Source: Cheiracanthium punctorium
Taxonomy: Eukaryota; Arthropoda; Arachnida; Araneae; Cheiracanthiidae
NCBI GenBank assembly: GCA_038373885.1
Contig: JAWZYV010018289.1
Coordinates: forward strand, 310,001-374,000
Length of the DNA: 64,000 nucleotides
Direction of reading: 5' to 3'
Shown here: one piece after another, positions 1 to 12,281 of the stretch
Layout of the letters: each line of letters opens with the position of its first letter
Position numbering within the stretch: the stretch's first letter is position 1
Made by a program: the position numbers and the translations under genes
Notes under the pieces: generated by a model
Told to the model about the DNA's origin: nothing
What the model saw: the letters and a program-made list of their open reading frames with translations, nothing else
Databases searched by the model: none

Positions 1-1452
1 TATCAAGCTGTTTGAAAGTTCTCATAATCGACATTTATCATAAAATTCTGATGCATGACTAACATTTGAAAAAAATTTTAAGAGTTTTAATTTACAATGA
101 GTCATTCGTTCATTATCAGCTTATACGAGCTTCCGTTGATTATTAAGATTTACAAAAATGTTATATAAAAGGTTGCAATGCACGCCTACCTGTTTTAACA
201 AAATCTCCCTTAACGAAAATATTCCTATACGATCAATTATTTTTCAACTTTAAAGAGCTTGAAAGAACAGGGATCTAGGCCTATGGGTGGGTTGCCCTCC
301 GTGAGGGTATAACGCTATCCTTAACCTACTCTTCCCTAATTTGAATTGTTCTTATTTAACTTCAGTTTTAAAAACATAGGTGCACACAGAGAATTTTTCG
401 AACAGGAGAGGTCACCTTTCTTTTCTCTTTCATTTTGAATCCATATTTCACCTGTTCGATCACTTAGTTGTAAAAAAGCAGGGACAATGATTCTATATAA
501 CGCAGGAATTGATCCGGTTAAAAGTGGTTTCGGAAAGGGGGGGGGGGAAGAGTAAACTGTATAACCTTTTTCCTCCTTGCATACAACACTGCCTAAACTT
601 ATAGTGGAATAAAAAAAAAAAAAAGATATACTTGCCCTTTTCCAAGAACCACAGAGAGTTTAATTATGAGTGTTTTTTAATAGTCAAACAAATAAATAAA
701 TAAAAACACATTCTTTAATAAAGTGTGAAAGTTTGTTTATTTCTATAAAGATTTTAATTCATTCTCTAAAGCAGGTAGTTAACTTAGTACTGCTTCTAGT
801 ACAATAAGTTCTAAAATAATCTTTCTAGAATCCTTTTTGAAAGCTTTTTTCTTTTTGTTTTTTGTAATATTTTTAAAATATCAATAGATATTTAAGGTTT
901 TTGTAATGCTATACAGTTTTACAACCTATTTTATTCCTAGGTTTGTCTTTGACTCTCCCTGATTTCCCCACCCCCTTTCTTCCAAAATAAATAAAATAAA
1001 ATATTTCAAAAGTATTTGGACAATCAAGGACAATTTGACAATTTTAAGCTTAATCCTAAGAGGAAAATAACCTGGGACTCATTAATGTCCTTCAATGCCA
1101 CACTCATCTGTAAGTTTAATGCAAACATGATGATTCTTAAGAAGGGAAATGCTAATAAAGTATTATGTAGAGTGGAAAAAAAGTTAATCAAAAACAGGAA
1201 GTTAACACAGCAAATGAAAATTAATCCCTATAAGAAGAAACGGAGACAATAGTAAAATATTGTATTTACATAAAAGAAAAAAAAAAGAGATTGAGAGTGA
1301 TCATTATAACCTTTAAAATCAATAAAAAGAACAAAAATCCTGCAGACGATTAAAAAATAAACAATAAATAGCCAAGGCTTAAGGAAGTCTTTCACAGTTA
1401 AGCGAGCACAGCAGGTGGCAGGTACAATAAGGAACAAATCATCAACACGACG
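1..1452. other. No feature recognised
   Basis: AT-rich with short G and A runs; an AAATAAAATAAAATA cluster lies near 986. No gene or bounded repeat was seen. Confidence 0.5.
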
Positions 1453-1674
1453 CAGTAGTACTTGGCGAAACTAACAGATGTAATTAGAGCAGTAGTTTTC
1501 TTAAATTATTTTTTATGAAAAAAATGTTTAAAATTACTACACTACACAATAAATGCATGAGTCGTAGTAACATGGTTGGTAGTCGGATTTGGAGTCGGAC
1601 TCCAAATCAAAAGGCTAAGGTTTGATATCAAGTTGATGAAGGACCACCAGGAGAAATGCACCGAATATGTGGGG
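1453..1674 (+). repeat. tRNA-Trp-like SINE, first unit of a tandem duplication
   Basis: The segment GGACTCCAAATCAAAAGG followed by GGTTTGATATCAAG resembles the anticodon arm (CCA), variable loop and T arm of tRNA-Trp. The upstream CATGGTTGGTAG fits a decayed D arm/A box. The unit, with about 110 bp of leader, is repeated with a 222-bp period. It is not a functional tRNA: the acceptor stem is missing and the B box is degenerate. Confidence 0.7.
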
Positions 1675-2030
1675 CAGTAGTACTTGGCGAAACTATCGGA
1701 TGTAATTAAAGCAATAGTTATTATTATTTTTTTAATGAAAAAATGTTTAAAATTACTACACTACACTACACAATAAATGCATGAGTCATAGTAACATGGT
1801 TGGTAGTGTGTCGGACTCCAAATCAAAGGGCTAGTGTTTGATATCAAGTTGATGAAGGACCACCCGGAGAAATGCACCAAATGTGTGCGGCGAACATGCA
1901 CGTTAAATCCGTGGGGCCGTATTTCTCCTGTGTTAGTCGATAGGAGGGAAGGGTGAGGAACTGGAAAATTAAGCCTTTTCCGATTACTGTCAGACTTGTG
2001 GAGGGAATAACGAGCCTCCACGCTCTGGTG
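1675..2030 (+). repeat. tRNA-Trp-like SINE, second unit with longer 3' body
   Basis: Repeats the 1453-1674 unit with few changes (CGGACTCCAAATCAAAGG, GTGTTTGATATCAAG), then continues into a body the first unit lacks. The head-to-tail arrangement with a truncated first copy suggests unequal crossing-over or a dimeric SINE. Confidence 0.68.
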
Positions 2031-2241
2031 GACCCTAGAAAACGCCGTTAATAACTCAAAAAAGTTCAGTACATACAGCTAAGCTGCCAGTCTCCAATTA
2101 TAATACAAAATAGTAAATATTGAAATTTTATCGCTGGGATAGTATTGAAGAAGCAATGGTAAATGGATGAGTCTACAAATAAGGGAATATTTGATTTCAG
2201 TGTTGATATATGTGATAGCGCTAATGTTAGAAAACCGCTGA

Positions 2242-2685
2242 TGTGCACATTACCTAGCTAAGCTGTAGATTGACTGATTTGTTCCATTAAAATGCGGAAT
2301 CAACAGTTTTCTGCATTTTACCAAGGTAATATGCACATTAACGGCTGTATAGTTAAAGTTCAAAAATTTGTTTAAGTGATAATAGTCTTATAAGTAAGCA
2401 TAAGTTTACTATATGTGTTTCAAATTCATTTCTTTAATTGTAATAATATTTTGAACTGTTTGGTTCTTTGTATTATATTGTTCTAATTCATTACCAACTA
2501 ATTCGTTGATTGTTTGACTGTATTAATTCGATTCTTTAGATATCGAAAAATAAATAAACAACAATGTTAATTTTCTTAGTTGTAATAATATGTTATGAAC
2601 AGAATTTTTTAATAATAATATTATAAACAGCAAAGATCTTTTTTCCCACTTTAACGAATACCTAGTAGGTTAGGTAATGTGCAGA
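2242..2685. repeat. Possible small element with GTGCACATTACCTA ends
   Basis: TGTGCACATTACCTA (2242-2256) and the inverted TAGGTAATGTGCAGA (2671-2685) match at 14 of 15 positions. A third similar word, GGTAATATGCAC, lies at 2323. No flanking duplication was found, so chance or rearrangement is possible. Confidence 0.35.
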
Positions 2686-2689
2686 TTAT

Positions 2690-4557
2690 CTAATAGGATG
2701 GACCGAAAAAAATCCCCCCCCCCCCCCGAAGTCGTAATACCGCGTAAAAGTTGCGAATTAGGGTAACTTAAAAAGATTTCAAAATAGAAGTAATTTCGGT
2801 TTATATCTTCCGGTCGTGCATCTGTTCTATTCTAAAGTTTGACAAACTTTGAAAAAAAATTAAGTTTTTAGGGTAATTTTTAACATTTTAAAATTTGCCT
2901 GTTTCTAAATGAAATAGATCGAATTCTTATGCATTAAAACCACAAAAATAATGTTTAAACATTATTTAAATCCGTCTACACATCTTTCGGTCACGCCTTG
3001 TATACAGAGTTAATGAGATTCTTATAAAAATTTACATACAATGGTAGATTACAGTTTTTTTTTTTTGGGGGGGGGGATACTAACTTACAATTTTTTTCGC
3101 TGTTTCCTTTATTGAATACATATTTAAAATCCAATTATTTGAGATTTTTTATAGATAAAATTAAGTTTTTATGTGAAGAGTAATAAAACTAAGAAAATTA
3201 TGTTGAACACAAACGAAAAACTCCCTCCGTTTCCAATAATTCTTAGATTAGTGTACTTTGGAATTTTGTTTATTGGTAAAATTAAGACATTGATCATTTT
3301 GACAGCATTGTTATTCTTATAGAACGATACTTAGGCTCAGCTCCACAAACTTTTCTTGGGAATTCCGTCAAAGTTCATGCATCCTTCAACATTCTGTGTG
3401 TGAATTGGGAATTTCTTGAATGTTATATCGCACACATTTTGAGTCACTTCGGTTATGTAAACATTAAAAAAAAATTCTTTACATTCGTAATTCATATATC
3501 AATAATTGTATAATAAGTAAAATTCGTTCAATATATACTATATATATTTGTTTTGAATGTTCAAAAAAAATTTTTTTTAATGCGCTTTTTTAGCACTATA
3601 ATTATGGTTCTCAACTATGCCAAAAAGTAATTTTTTCCTCATTAAAAATGAAATTGTAGTGAAATGTCATCCACAAGGCCTGTGACATATAATTTCGACG
3701 AGTCTAGATTACTAACAAAATGAAATGGATCACACACACACACACACACACACACAAAAAAAAAAAAGAATTTTAACTTTGCTTAAAGGATTAACTGTCA
3801 TCTACATGGCTAAAATGTATGGATATTTTTTTCTCCAAGAGATTTCAATAAAAAATGGCAACAAGACCTCAAAAACAGAAGCACTACAAGTTGTTTTTTC
3901 TGTCATAAATTGCATTTTGTTGTTGTTTGAATGTTTTGTGGTCTGGATCAAGTTAAATTTTAAACTCAGGATATGCGTTTTTAAACCTTGCCACATTAAA
4001 ATGCCTTTTAGAAAGCAGATAAAATATAAATTTAATAAATTTTAATTTAATAGTAAGATAAATCTTACAGTAGTAAATTTTTGTTGAAAGTGAATACTGA
4101 AAAGCTCCAGATGTGACTTGCTGAGAAACTGTTTGTGTTTTGTCATCCACATGCCTCTTATTGAAACGGGGTTGAGTCAAACATTATATGAATGATTAAA
4201 GTATATTATCACTATAAATGTAGTGTAGAGCATTTAATGATTTTAGATGAGTATTTTCATAAGTACGCTTCACAATTCGTGTATGTTCATAATAAACATG
4301 TGCAGTATCAGTATCATAACCGTTTTTCCATTCACATGCCAGCAAAACAATAAAAATGCAAATATAGGTACAATAAAATACAATAGTTAAGCTCTCCTGA
4401 TATTTTATTTTAATTATGTAACCAATGAAATATTTTCCCAATTTTTTAATTACGTTTATTTTATTTATTTAATTTTCATATCCCAAATATTTCCATATTT
4501 GTAGAATCGCCCACATGAAGAATTTTAAATTTTAGGTACAGGAAAATGTTTTTTTTT
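2690..4557. other. No gene recognised
   Basis: AT-rich, with a C-run at about 2712 and adjacent T and G runs at 3055-3074. The only bounded feature is the CA microsatellite at 3731. Confidence 0.5.
3731..3767. repeat. (CA)n microsatellite followed by an A-run
   Basis: Twelve CA dinucleotides, then about 13 A residues. Confidence 0.95.
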
Positions 4558-4730
4558 AACATTAAATTCAAACAAATAAAATTTAATAAGTTTTTAATGA
4601 CAAAGCAGCTGTGCCTAAACACCGGATTCATATTTGTTAAACTTTAAAAACACGAATTTCATAGATATTTTTTTTGATAGAAGAAAAAACAGTAGTTATG
4701 TGAGAAAAGGGGGGAGGGGCTAGCTGCTTA
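4558..4730 (+). repeat. Dispersed repeat R, copy 1
   Basis: AAACAAATAAAATTTAATAA, GTTTTTAATGACAAAGCAG, TGTGCCTAAACACCGGATTC and ATTTCATAGATATTTTTTT recur, in the same order, at 30.9 and 35.9 kb. A G-rich segment, GAAAAGGGGGGAGGGGCTAG, follows. No terminal inverted repeat or coding region was seen; class unknown. Confidence 0.6.
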
Positions 4731-5682
4731 CCCTCCTTCAAAGGAGAATTTCAAAATGTCCTGAAATGGATTTTTAGGTATTGGTGTTATTAGATTTTAC
4801 AGCAAGAATTTAATGGGCGTATCTTTTTTTTTTTATAAGAATGATAAGCGAAAAGAACGTTTTGCCGCCATCCCTACTTCCTCATATTAGTCCTTGGGGG
4901 AACAACGCTTGAACAAAAGGTGAATCGTTATCGTTGGGTCCTTCTAACGATAGGTGCATACAGGTTAAGCCTGGGATTAAAGGAGGTGTTTTAAACCCCA
5001 CAAATTCCCCTCCCGCCGCGTTTATGCTACAGATGAAGGGCCTACATTCAAGGCTTTCTGTTTCTTACAATCGGAACCTGGACATATTTTCCATAGCTTA
5101 TTTTTTTTTTATTTCATTCATAATGACCCGAATAGTAAACTCTATTTCTCGATGTCTGATTCATTACCTACTAACCTGTTTGGTGCGTACATTCCAAGAG
5201 ACAGGCTATACTTCTGTTCAAAAAGTAAATTTAATGAGGGTTCCTTATGAGGAAACAACCAGCTATTTCCGAAGACACACAGTAGCTGACGTTCTCCAAT
5301 CCCATCTCGCTTTCCTTTGATAATCGTTCTCACTCAGACCAGAAAAAGAAAGCATATGCAAGATGGATAAGTAACTACTACTCATGTCAAAGATGATTTT
5401 GAATGATGAGCAGGAAAGATTACGATGTATCAGCCGGCATGTTCGAAATTAGGCAGCTCGCTCTACTTGTCTTTTGCCTCCAGACAAACTCAGAGTTATC
5501 AGTAACATTGTATGAAATATAATTTGAAAATAATTACGCAGGCGATTTCACAGATAGCTACTGCTAAACTTTTCCATGCATTATGGATAGGATTCATTAG
5601 TTTTTTCTTTCTAGCCTTTAGAATAGAAAACAAGAAATTAAAACGTGTGTGAGATCAGATGGGCATTTGACGGACGTGTAAG
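4731..5682. other. No confident gene
   Basis: Holds a 128-codon open frame (4934-5320, plus strand) with no recognisable domain, atypical composition and a membrane-like stretch encoded by a T-run. Treated as chance. Confidence 0.45.
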
Positions 5683-5765
5683 TAGGGAATGTACACTGTT
5701 TTTCGTTTCACGGGATTTCGGGATTGAGATTTGTTGATCCAGCGGGATTGATATTTCACTCAACA
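5683..5765 (-). mobile_element. Solo end of the 16-kb hAT-like family
   Basis: TAGGGAATGTACACTGTTTT, then CGGGATTTCGGGATTGAGAT, tracks the inverted right end of the 15962-16861 element (same order, scattered changes). No matching second end was found nearby, so this is a truncated copy. Confidence 0.65.
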
Positions 5766-5903
5766 AAAAATTAATTTCAAGAGAAAAGTAGGAAAAAGTA
5801 AGATTTTAAGCACTATCAAATTTAACTTTAATACTTCATTTGATGATTAATGTAATACGTTGCATAAATATGAAAATTATAGTCATGATATTCATAATAA
5901 TAT

Positions 5904-6704
5904 CAGGTTGCCCACCACAGCACAAGCCACAGAAATGGTTGCTTTAGTAGCCGTCAGGGTACAAAATAGTAGCATGATAGTTGCCTTCAGGTTACAAAAT
6001 AGTAGCATGATAGTTGCCTTCAGGTTACAAAATAGTAGCCTTTATGGTAAAGATAGTACCCTTTTTAACAATCTAAACAAACTGAAATCTTTTAAACGAA
6101 ATTTAAAAACATTTTTGTTTTCTGAAAGAAGTTTATATAATTGTTAGACAAGTTTCTATTAAGAATTATGTTTGTGTTTCGTTCTGACATCTCGACAGCC
6201 TACTGAAACTTTCTACAAACCCCAGACTTTAAAGCATACTTTCCAATGCAAATCCGACAATTCAGCAGAGTTTCTGCAACAATGTGAATGATATACCACT
6301 GTGTCGTCCCGAAAGTTGGCTGCATTATGTTTTTGAAATTTCAAAGTTTTGTCAATTTTTTGATTATGTATTAACACATCTTTTAGTGTAGTGAACTACA
6401 ATGGAACGACACTGGCATTATGAATCTAGCTTATATGTTCTGGGAAGATATTTCTCAAAATCTACGAGCAGACACTGTTGCGCTATACTGAGTGATTAGC
6501 AAGCTGTTAGTAGCGTGGTTACATGTCCTAAACTGAAAAGTTCTAAGTGAATAACAGAAATTGCATTTATTCCTAGAAAAATAGTTGCCATTTCCCTCAA
6601 AATAGTTGCTTTTTAGCTGTTTTTACATGTAAATAGTCGCCATAGTTGCCTATTCTCGATTACAGTAGCAAATGGTCTCCTTTTAGTCGCCAGTAGGCAC
6701 CCTG
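5904..6704. mobile_element. hAT-like element (801 bp) with CAGG-TGCC ends
   Basis: The left end CAGGTTGCCCACC and the inverted right end CAGGGTGCCTACTGGCGAC are imperfect terminal repeats. Inward, blocks such as TAGTAGCC and TAGTCGCC recur. Flanking TAATAT/TAATAG is a weak duplication. It contains a 35-bp triple repeat at 5936-6043. Confidence 0.6.
5936..6043. repeat. Three-copy 35-bp tandem repeat
   Basis: Units of the form AGTTGCCTTCAGGTTACAAA followed by ATAGTAGCATGAT occur about three times, the first diverged. They are inside the 5904-6704 element and look like replication slippage of a subterminal motif. Confidence 0.75.
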
Positions 6705-6860
6705 TAATAGTATACTAAGTTATTTCTTAGTTGCTAAAAAAGAAAAATGTAAAATAGACAATGCAAAGAGCCGTTCGTCTTCCTAGTCTTGATATAATTT
6801 TGTTAAAAAATAGAAAAGGAATTGACAAAACGGCTTTCTTTTCTTCTTCTTTTTTTTTTC

Positions 6861-7251
6861 TGGCTGTGAGGCACCTCACATCCATTTGTGTCAAAAATGG
6901 TCTCTAGATCTGTGGCACGCGATGAATGAATCGATCGAGCGCCATGTTGCTGGTAGTTAAATAAAGCGATGGCAACGGCTGCCCCACGATCAGCATTGGG
7001 CATGTATTTCCATCGTATTCTCCCACTTCTCAGCAGATGCCGCTGCTGTTCAAAATAATTCTGACAATTTTACAATTAATCAACAAATTTTTACGGGAAA
7101 TGATGTGCTAAAAAATAAATGAATCTCGTGGAACAATGTCCCACCTGAAGTATTTTTATGAAATGAAATTTATTCTTCGTGACTGACTACAGTCAAAACG
7201 CCCGAGTTTTGTCTCCCCACGGCGAGGACATCATCAAAGGCTTAAAACGGG
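6861..7251. mobile_element. Fold-back MITE family P1, copy 3 (diverged)
   Basis: Shares ordered blocks with the 28-kb copy: CTAGATCTGTGGCACGCGAT, GTTGCTGGTAGTTAA, GATGGCAACGGCTGCC, TTTTTACGGGAAATGA and CAGTCAAAACGCC. It has more substitutions and a small insertion, so it is the oldest of the three. The ends are eroded and limits are approximate. Confidence 0.72.
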
Positions 7252-7287
7252 ATTCGACTGTAGTTCCGTTTAGAGAAGTTAATGTAC

Positions 7288-8331
7288 CAGTGGCGGCTCG
7301 TGGGATACAGCAAGTACAGCCGGGCTGCACTTGAAATCATCAGCACATACTTTAAAATAATTTATTCTACTAATTTTCCTAAATTCAGATTAGAATTATG
7401 GAATTCCTATGGCAAATTAAAAAAATCTCCAAAAAAAAAAACCAAACAAAAAAAAAACCGCATTGTGGCCAGATCGCTTATTCAGAAAAAAAGCACTTTA
7501 ATCTTCCCACAATTCAATTGGGAAAATCTTTGGTTCAGCCCAGAGCGCTGATACGAAAATTGGCAGCACCGTTGCCATGACAACGGTTACGTAAGCATTT
7601 CCTCCGGCATAGGCTATAATGGGGGTACGCAGCTAAGACTCAGCTCATTCAAGATTTTGAAAGGTCGGCAGCACCTGTGAATTCGACTCTCTGATTGGCT
7701 CGAGAAGTGAGGGAGGGAGTAAGGAGAATATTTGTTCGGCAAACTCTCGACTTTATATTGCTGAATTTATCAAGAAGGTAAACCTGAATAGACGCTTATG
7801 AATGGACAATTACCAAGCAGTATTGTTTTTAAGTAAGCAAGAACTGGCATTTAGAGGACATGGCGAGCGAAAAAATTCTTTAAACATAGGAAATTTTAAA
7901 GAGCTTTTAAAATTATTGATATCTGAATTAAAACAACGCCTTTTTATGAGGGCATCAATGACCGATTCGCAAGTTTAAAAGAAAGGAGGATTGATTTGAC
8001 TTATAAAAAAATAAGTACGTTTTCTTTCTTTTTTTCTTTTCTTCTCAAGTTATCGTTACAAAAGAAAATTCTAAGGAAACTTCGAATCAGACACGGATTA
8101 ATGCAATTTTGAGGATAAGAGCGGCTGGTTGAAATTTATGTCCATTTTATGGAAAAGTAAAATAGGATCTCTTACATTTTTTATGTAATTTCTTTTTTTT
8201 TCCTCGGTGAGGGCTTAATCCGCCAGCTTTCGAATTCAATAACAAAGATTTTCCATTCCTGTCCGGAGGAGGGGGGGGGAGGCTCATATGCTTCCGGCTG
8301 CACTAACAGTTTTGACCACGGGCCGCCACTG
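7288..8331. mobile_element. hAT-type non-autonomous transposon (1,044 bp)
   Basis: Ends CAGTGGCGGCTCGTG and CACGGGCCGCCACTG; perfect 8-bp target duplication TAATGTAC at 7280-7287 and 8332-8339. No transposase reading frame was recognised. The interior near 7560-7750 is CpG-richer and carries an RFX X-box, an ACGTAA half-CRE and a GATTGGC CCAAT box, which may be an old element promoter. Confidence 0.9.
7571..7584. promoter_or_regulatory. X-box-like palindrome (RFX motif)
   Basis: GTTGCCATGACAAC is a full-length symmetric RFX X-box, followed within a few bases by TTACGTAA. It is located in a transposon with no adjacent gene recognised, so function is unproven. Confidence 0.4.
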
Positions 8332-8440
8332 TAATGTACAAGTAATGCCTTATTTATTTCAACAAAGTTCAAAATTTTCCATAAACTATCACGGTCTCTA
8401 AGAATGATGTTTTTCTGGATGAGCATATTTTCATTAATTC

Positions 8441-9462
8441 CAGGCCGGGATGGGCTCCTTTGGGGGCCCTCGGCTAGAGATTGAAAAGGGGCCCTTTACT
8501 GGGGAATTTAGAGGGAATAGAATATTAGAACACGTAATACTTGAAAATTAGGCTAACGTGCCTAAAAACCATATTTAACTATTTTAAAGGCGTGGCGAGC
8601 CCCTGATTTTTCGGGGGACCCATCGCGACACGCAGGCCAGTCGAGAGGGGGATTCCTCCCCGGGTCCGTGTTTTCTGGGTGCCCGGGCTAAACTTTCAAA
8701 AAAAAATTTTGTATAGACAGAAATAGAATTCGCGAAAACCAACACCGACTGGAATAAGTAAAGACGAGACGAGGTCCTAAACGAAACTGGATTGCTGACG
8801 TCACGTACGCTCTTTTTTTGGGGGGCGGGCAAACGCACCACCTTTTGTGCTTTCATACACGGGGAATCACCATGACAACTCCAGGCCGGCAGGTGCAAAC
8901 TTGTTAATTTCCAAGCGCGGGAAAATTCATCATCCCCAAAATGTTCTTGGAATAAAATTGTTCAGAATTGCTCTGGGAATGTGGATTTTTCAGTTGTTTG
9001 CGGTGAGTTTACTTACCCTTTTACACTTCTTACTATCACAGTGATTATTTTTTATTTTTTTAATAATTATTAGTTATAAAGTATGTTTTTTTCATCAGTG
9101 CTTCATGAATAGGCTTAATTTCTCACAGCAAACATTTGAGGTTAAAATTATCTTACTGCTAATGAAACATTTCATTGAAGCTTTTTATGGTAAGGGGGGG
9201 GGCGGCAGATATCCACCCCCCAGGCTCGAGTTCGTCTCTCGACGGGGTCTTGGGGTCCTCCGCTACGTTACTGTGTAAAGGCATAAGACTACTAGGAAAT
9301 AAATAACCAAACTACTTTGATATATTACTCTGATGTCTGATATATATCAAATTACTTAAATTTTAAAGTAGTACATCCAATTTTAGGAGTCCTCACTGGG
9401 GCACCTTTAGGCCGAGGGCCCTCGGCAATAGCCGATCAGCCGACCTGGTCAGTCCGGGCCTG
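8441..9462. mobile_element. hAT-like element (1,022 bp) with CAGGCC ends
   Basis: The left end CAGGCCGGGATGGGCTCC and the inverted right end CAGGCCCGGACTGACCAG are related, with a shared GGGCCCTCGGC block further in. Flanks ATTAATTC and GTTAGTTA agree at only five of eight positions, so the duplication has decayed or the edge is off by a base. The interior is GC-rich (8590-8690) with TGACGTCA at 8796-8803. There is no coding region. Confidence 0.65.
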
Positions 9463-12277
9463 GTTAGTTAAAAAAAAAAAAAAAAAAAAAAGCTGAAGAA
9501 ATAGAATAGAAAATTCCAGGACGATCTAACTGGCAATGGGTGTCAACTGTTCCGGCAATGGCAGAACAGTTGGCACCGAAGAATTTTTAACGAATCAACA
9601 CAGCAGTGCGAACATTACGATTCTTAAAAAAAAAAAAAAAAAAAGGAACAGTTAAAAGAGTATAGAAAAAAAAAACAGAGCTAATGAATATGCATCATTA
9701 TGCAACACGTGAAAACTAGTTAGTCGAGAGGCAATTAGCATGGCAGAGGAAAACGAATACATATAAATGGTCCAAAGGTATAAACGAACTCCGCACGCTG
9801 CTCGACCAATGACAACACCCGCAGGTCAAACGATCAACTCCGAAAACGGTTTGGCAACACAGAACAGCATCATCCTTAAAATGAATCATCAGTAATCCAA
9901 CCACCTTCCTTGCAGACGACGACCTCTAAAGTGGCATCTGCGTATTAAGGTCGAAGAAAAATTGAAAGAGTGCAAAAAAAATTTGCTAGTTTATTATCGT
10001 TTTAGCTCTTAAGGACAAAGGTTATTGGGAGATGTTTTCATTCTGGTTTTGCATGGATTCACAGAGGAAAAAACTAAAAAAAAAAAAAATATCATAGAAA
10101 CTTCCCTTACTTTTAAACTTTTTTTCTTACAAGTCCAATTTATCATTATTCAAATGTAGTGGCGCCGGTATCATGGCACGGGCGTGGGCTAAGGTGTGGC
10201 ACATTTTAGTATTTTGGAATGAGTTATTAAGTCAACAAAAAGTAATTGAAACAATAGACCAGAAAAGCGAAGAAAATTGTATGCACATTTGTTACAACAC
10301 TGTCGAACAGCAGACAGAAAAAATTTCCCAAAACGTTCCACAGTTTTCAACACATCCACAATAAACGCAATTAGCAGTTCACTAAGTAAGTGGGTCATAA
10401 AAAGAAAAAAAAATTCCAAAGGAGCTTTCCCCGAGTGCGACAAGGAAAAAAATAACGAAACTGAAAAAACTTCTTCACACTATCGTGCATTTCAAAACAA
10501 GTTTACCATTAAACGAGCAGTTTTACCAAAAACCTATAACGACAAATGGTACACTGGTTTCAGAAAAGTTTAAGCAAAATGAGGCACTCAAGAGAAAATG
10601 AAACAATTAGATGGTTATTTACAGTCCCTTTAGATAACTACAGATTGATCCTTAAACAAAACTTTAAACAATTCATCCAAAAAGTGAACAGAATAAAAAT
10701 GTAAATGAAGGTACCAATTTCGTCGAATTTGTTTAAATTGAAAAATTAAGAAGTCGATTAAGTGAATGTAAGTGAGATAGACATCATAGCAAGTGACGTA
10801 CGTGTACATAATCAACAAATTAATAACAAAACTCTACTGAAAAAATTGATGTAGCTTGCAATTTTTACCACTCAAATGTTTACCTTGTTATTCATGCCTG
10901 AGTAAATGAGAGTAAAGAGGAATGAGTTTGAAAAACATTTTTTAAATGACAGTAATTATAGGCTGTACAGAGATACATGCCTGAAGAATTATATTTGAAA
11001 ATGATTGAGGCGTTTTTTGCAAATTTCAAAACTATTTCTCCTTAGGATTATCACCGAAACAGTCGGCGACTAAGTAGCTTAATGTCTCTTCTAATAATTG
11101 CACAGCAACATCGCGAGCTCCAGCTATGGTCAATGGCCCGCGAGAAAAGTAGGACTGGCAAATGAATAAAACAAGACGCAGTTCTTAGATGAGTGTGTAA
11201 TATTATTCTTTTATCACAGATCATCATAATAGCACTGGTAGTTCTTTCTTTTATAATGACAAGGAAAGGAAGGAATCCCACTGGAAGGGGAAAAAAGTTG
11301 AAGTTCCGAAGTAATCCCCAAGATAATGCGGAAATTGTAAAATAAATTACATCTTTTCAAGTGTTTGGGATTCAGATAACTGTCAAAGTAGAGCATGAAT
11401 TTTCCCATTTTCCGAGGAAAATAATTGAAGGGAAAATTATTATCAAATAATTCAAATAATTTTTTCTTAAATGGAATGAATTGCCTTAAAATAAAATAGG
11501 TTACAGTAAGGTTCCTTCTATACGAAGACAAGTAGAAAACGAATTTACTAGTTTTATTTATAGGAAAAACTTTAAAGAAAATTTTTCTTCCTTCAGCTTC
11601 CCCCCCCCCCCTTTTGTAATTTTAGGACGCTTTTGCTATTCGTATTTATTTTATAATTACTTTTTTATTTTTGTTGACAATATTGAAATCTTATATTACT
11701 GCTTAAAAAAAGAAAGAAATGAGTAAATAGATGTTTAAATTATTATTTTATTGCCTTTTACTCAAATAAAACATGTTCTAGTTATTCACAGACCAGCCAG
11801 TATACTTAAGTTCATAACAGCAACTAAACTAAAAAGATAAAAAAAAAGAGTAAGTACAAATCCCCCCCCCCCCCCAAATACTGAAAATGCTAATTTTATA
11901 CGAATTAAAATCTCTTCAAATATCAACGTAACGTTCATTTAGAAAATTACTGCGCTTTCGAAACTAAGAAATGACAGATGATCTGCAAGTATCATTTGAA
12001 GACACCAAAATTTGTAAAACTTGAGTAGTAGTTGTTAGTTGTCCCTATACTCCTTGCTGAACACAGTAAGACATTTGAAACAACAGCGGCGTTTCATACA
12101 CTCTGAAAGTAAGTTAATTGAGATTACTTGCAATGCAGTCTTATTTCGTGCCGCAAAGTACAATGCTTAATATACCACAACGGAAGCAAAAATAATTCTA
12201 TGCAAAACGATAAAACATTCCGGAGAACTAAGTGCACACTGCCTTCAATCAGGGTGACCTGGGGGTTTCGATCTTTG
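9463..12277. other. No gene recognised
   Basis: Contains A-runs at 9471-9491 and 9626-9644, a small hairpin near 9546-9575 (AACTGTTC / GAACAGTT) and C-runs near 11600 and 11862. No bounded transposon was found. Confidence 0.5.
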
Positions 12278-12281
12278 TTAA

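Noticed and set aside
1571..1640. Functional tRNA-Trp gene
   Set aside because: The anticodon-arm-like part is present but the acceptor stem and D arm do not pair, and the same sequence recurs in a longer repeated unit.
4934..5320. 128-codon open frame on the plus strand
   Set aside because: No domain or family motif, a hydrophobic run caused by a T-rich tract, no splice-site context, and it lies in ordinary repeat-like sequence.
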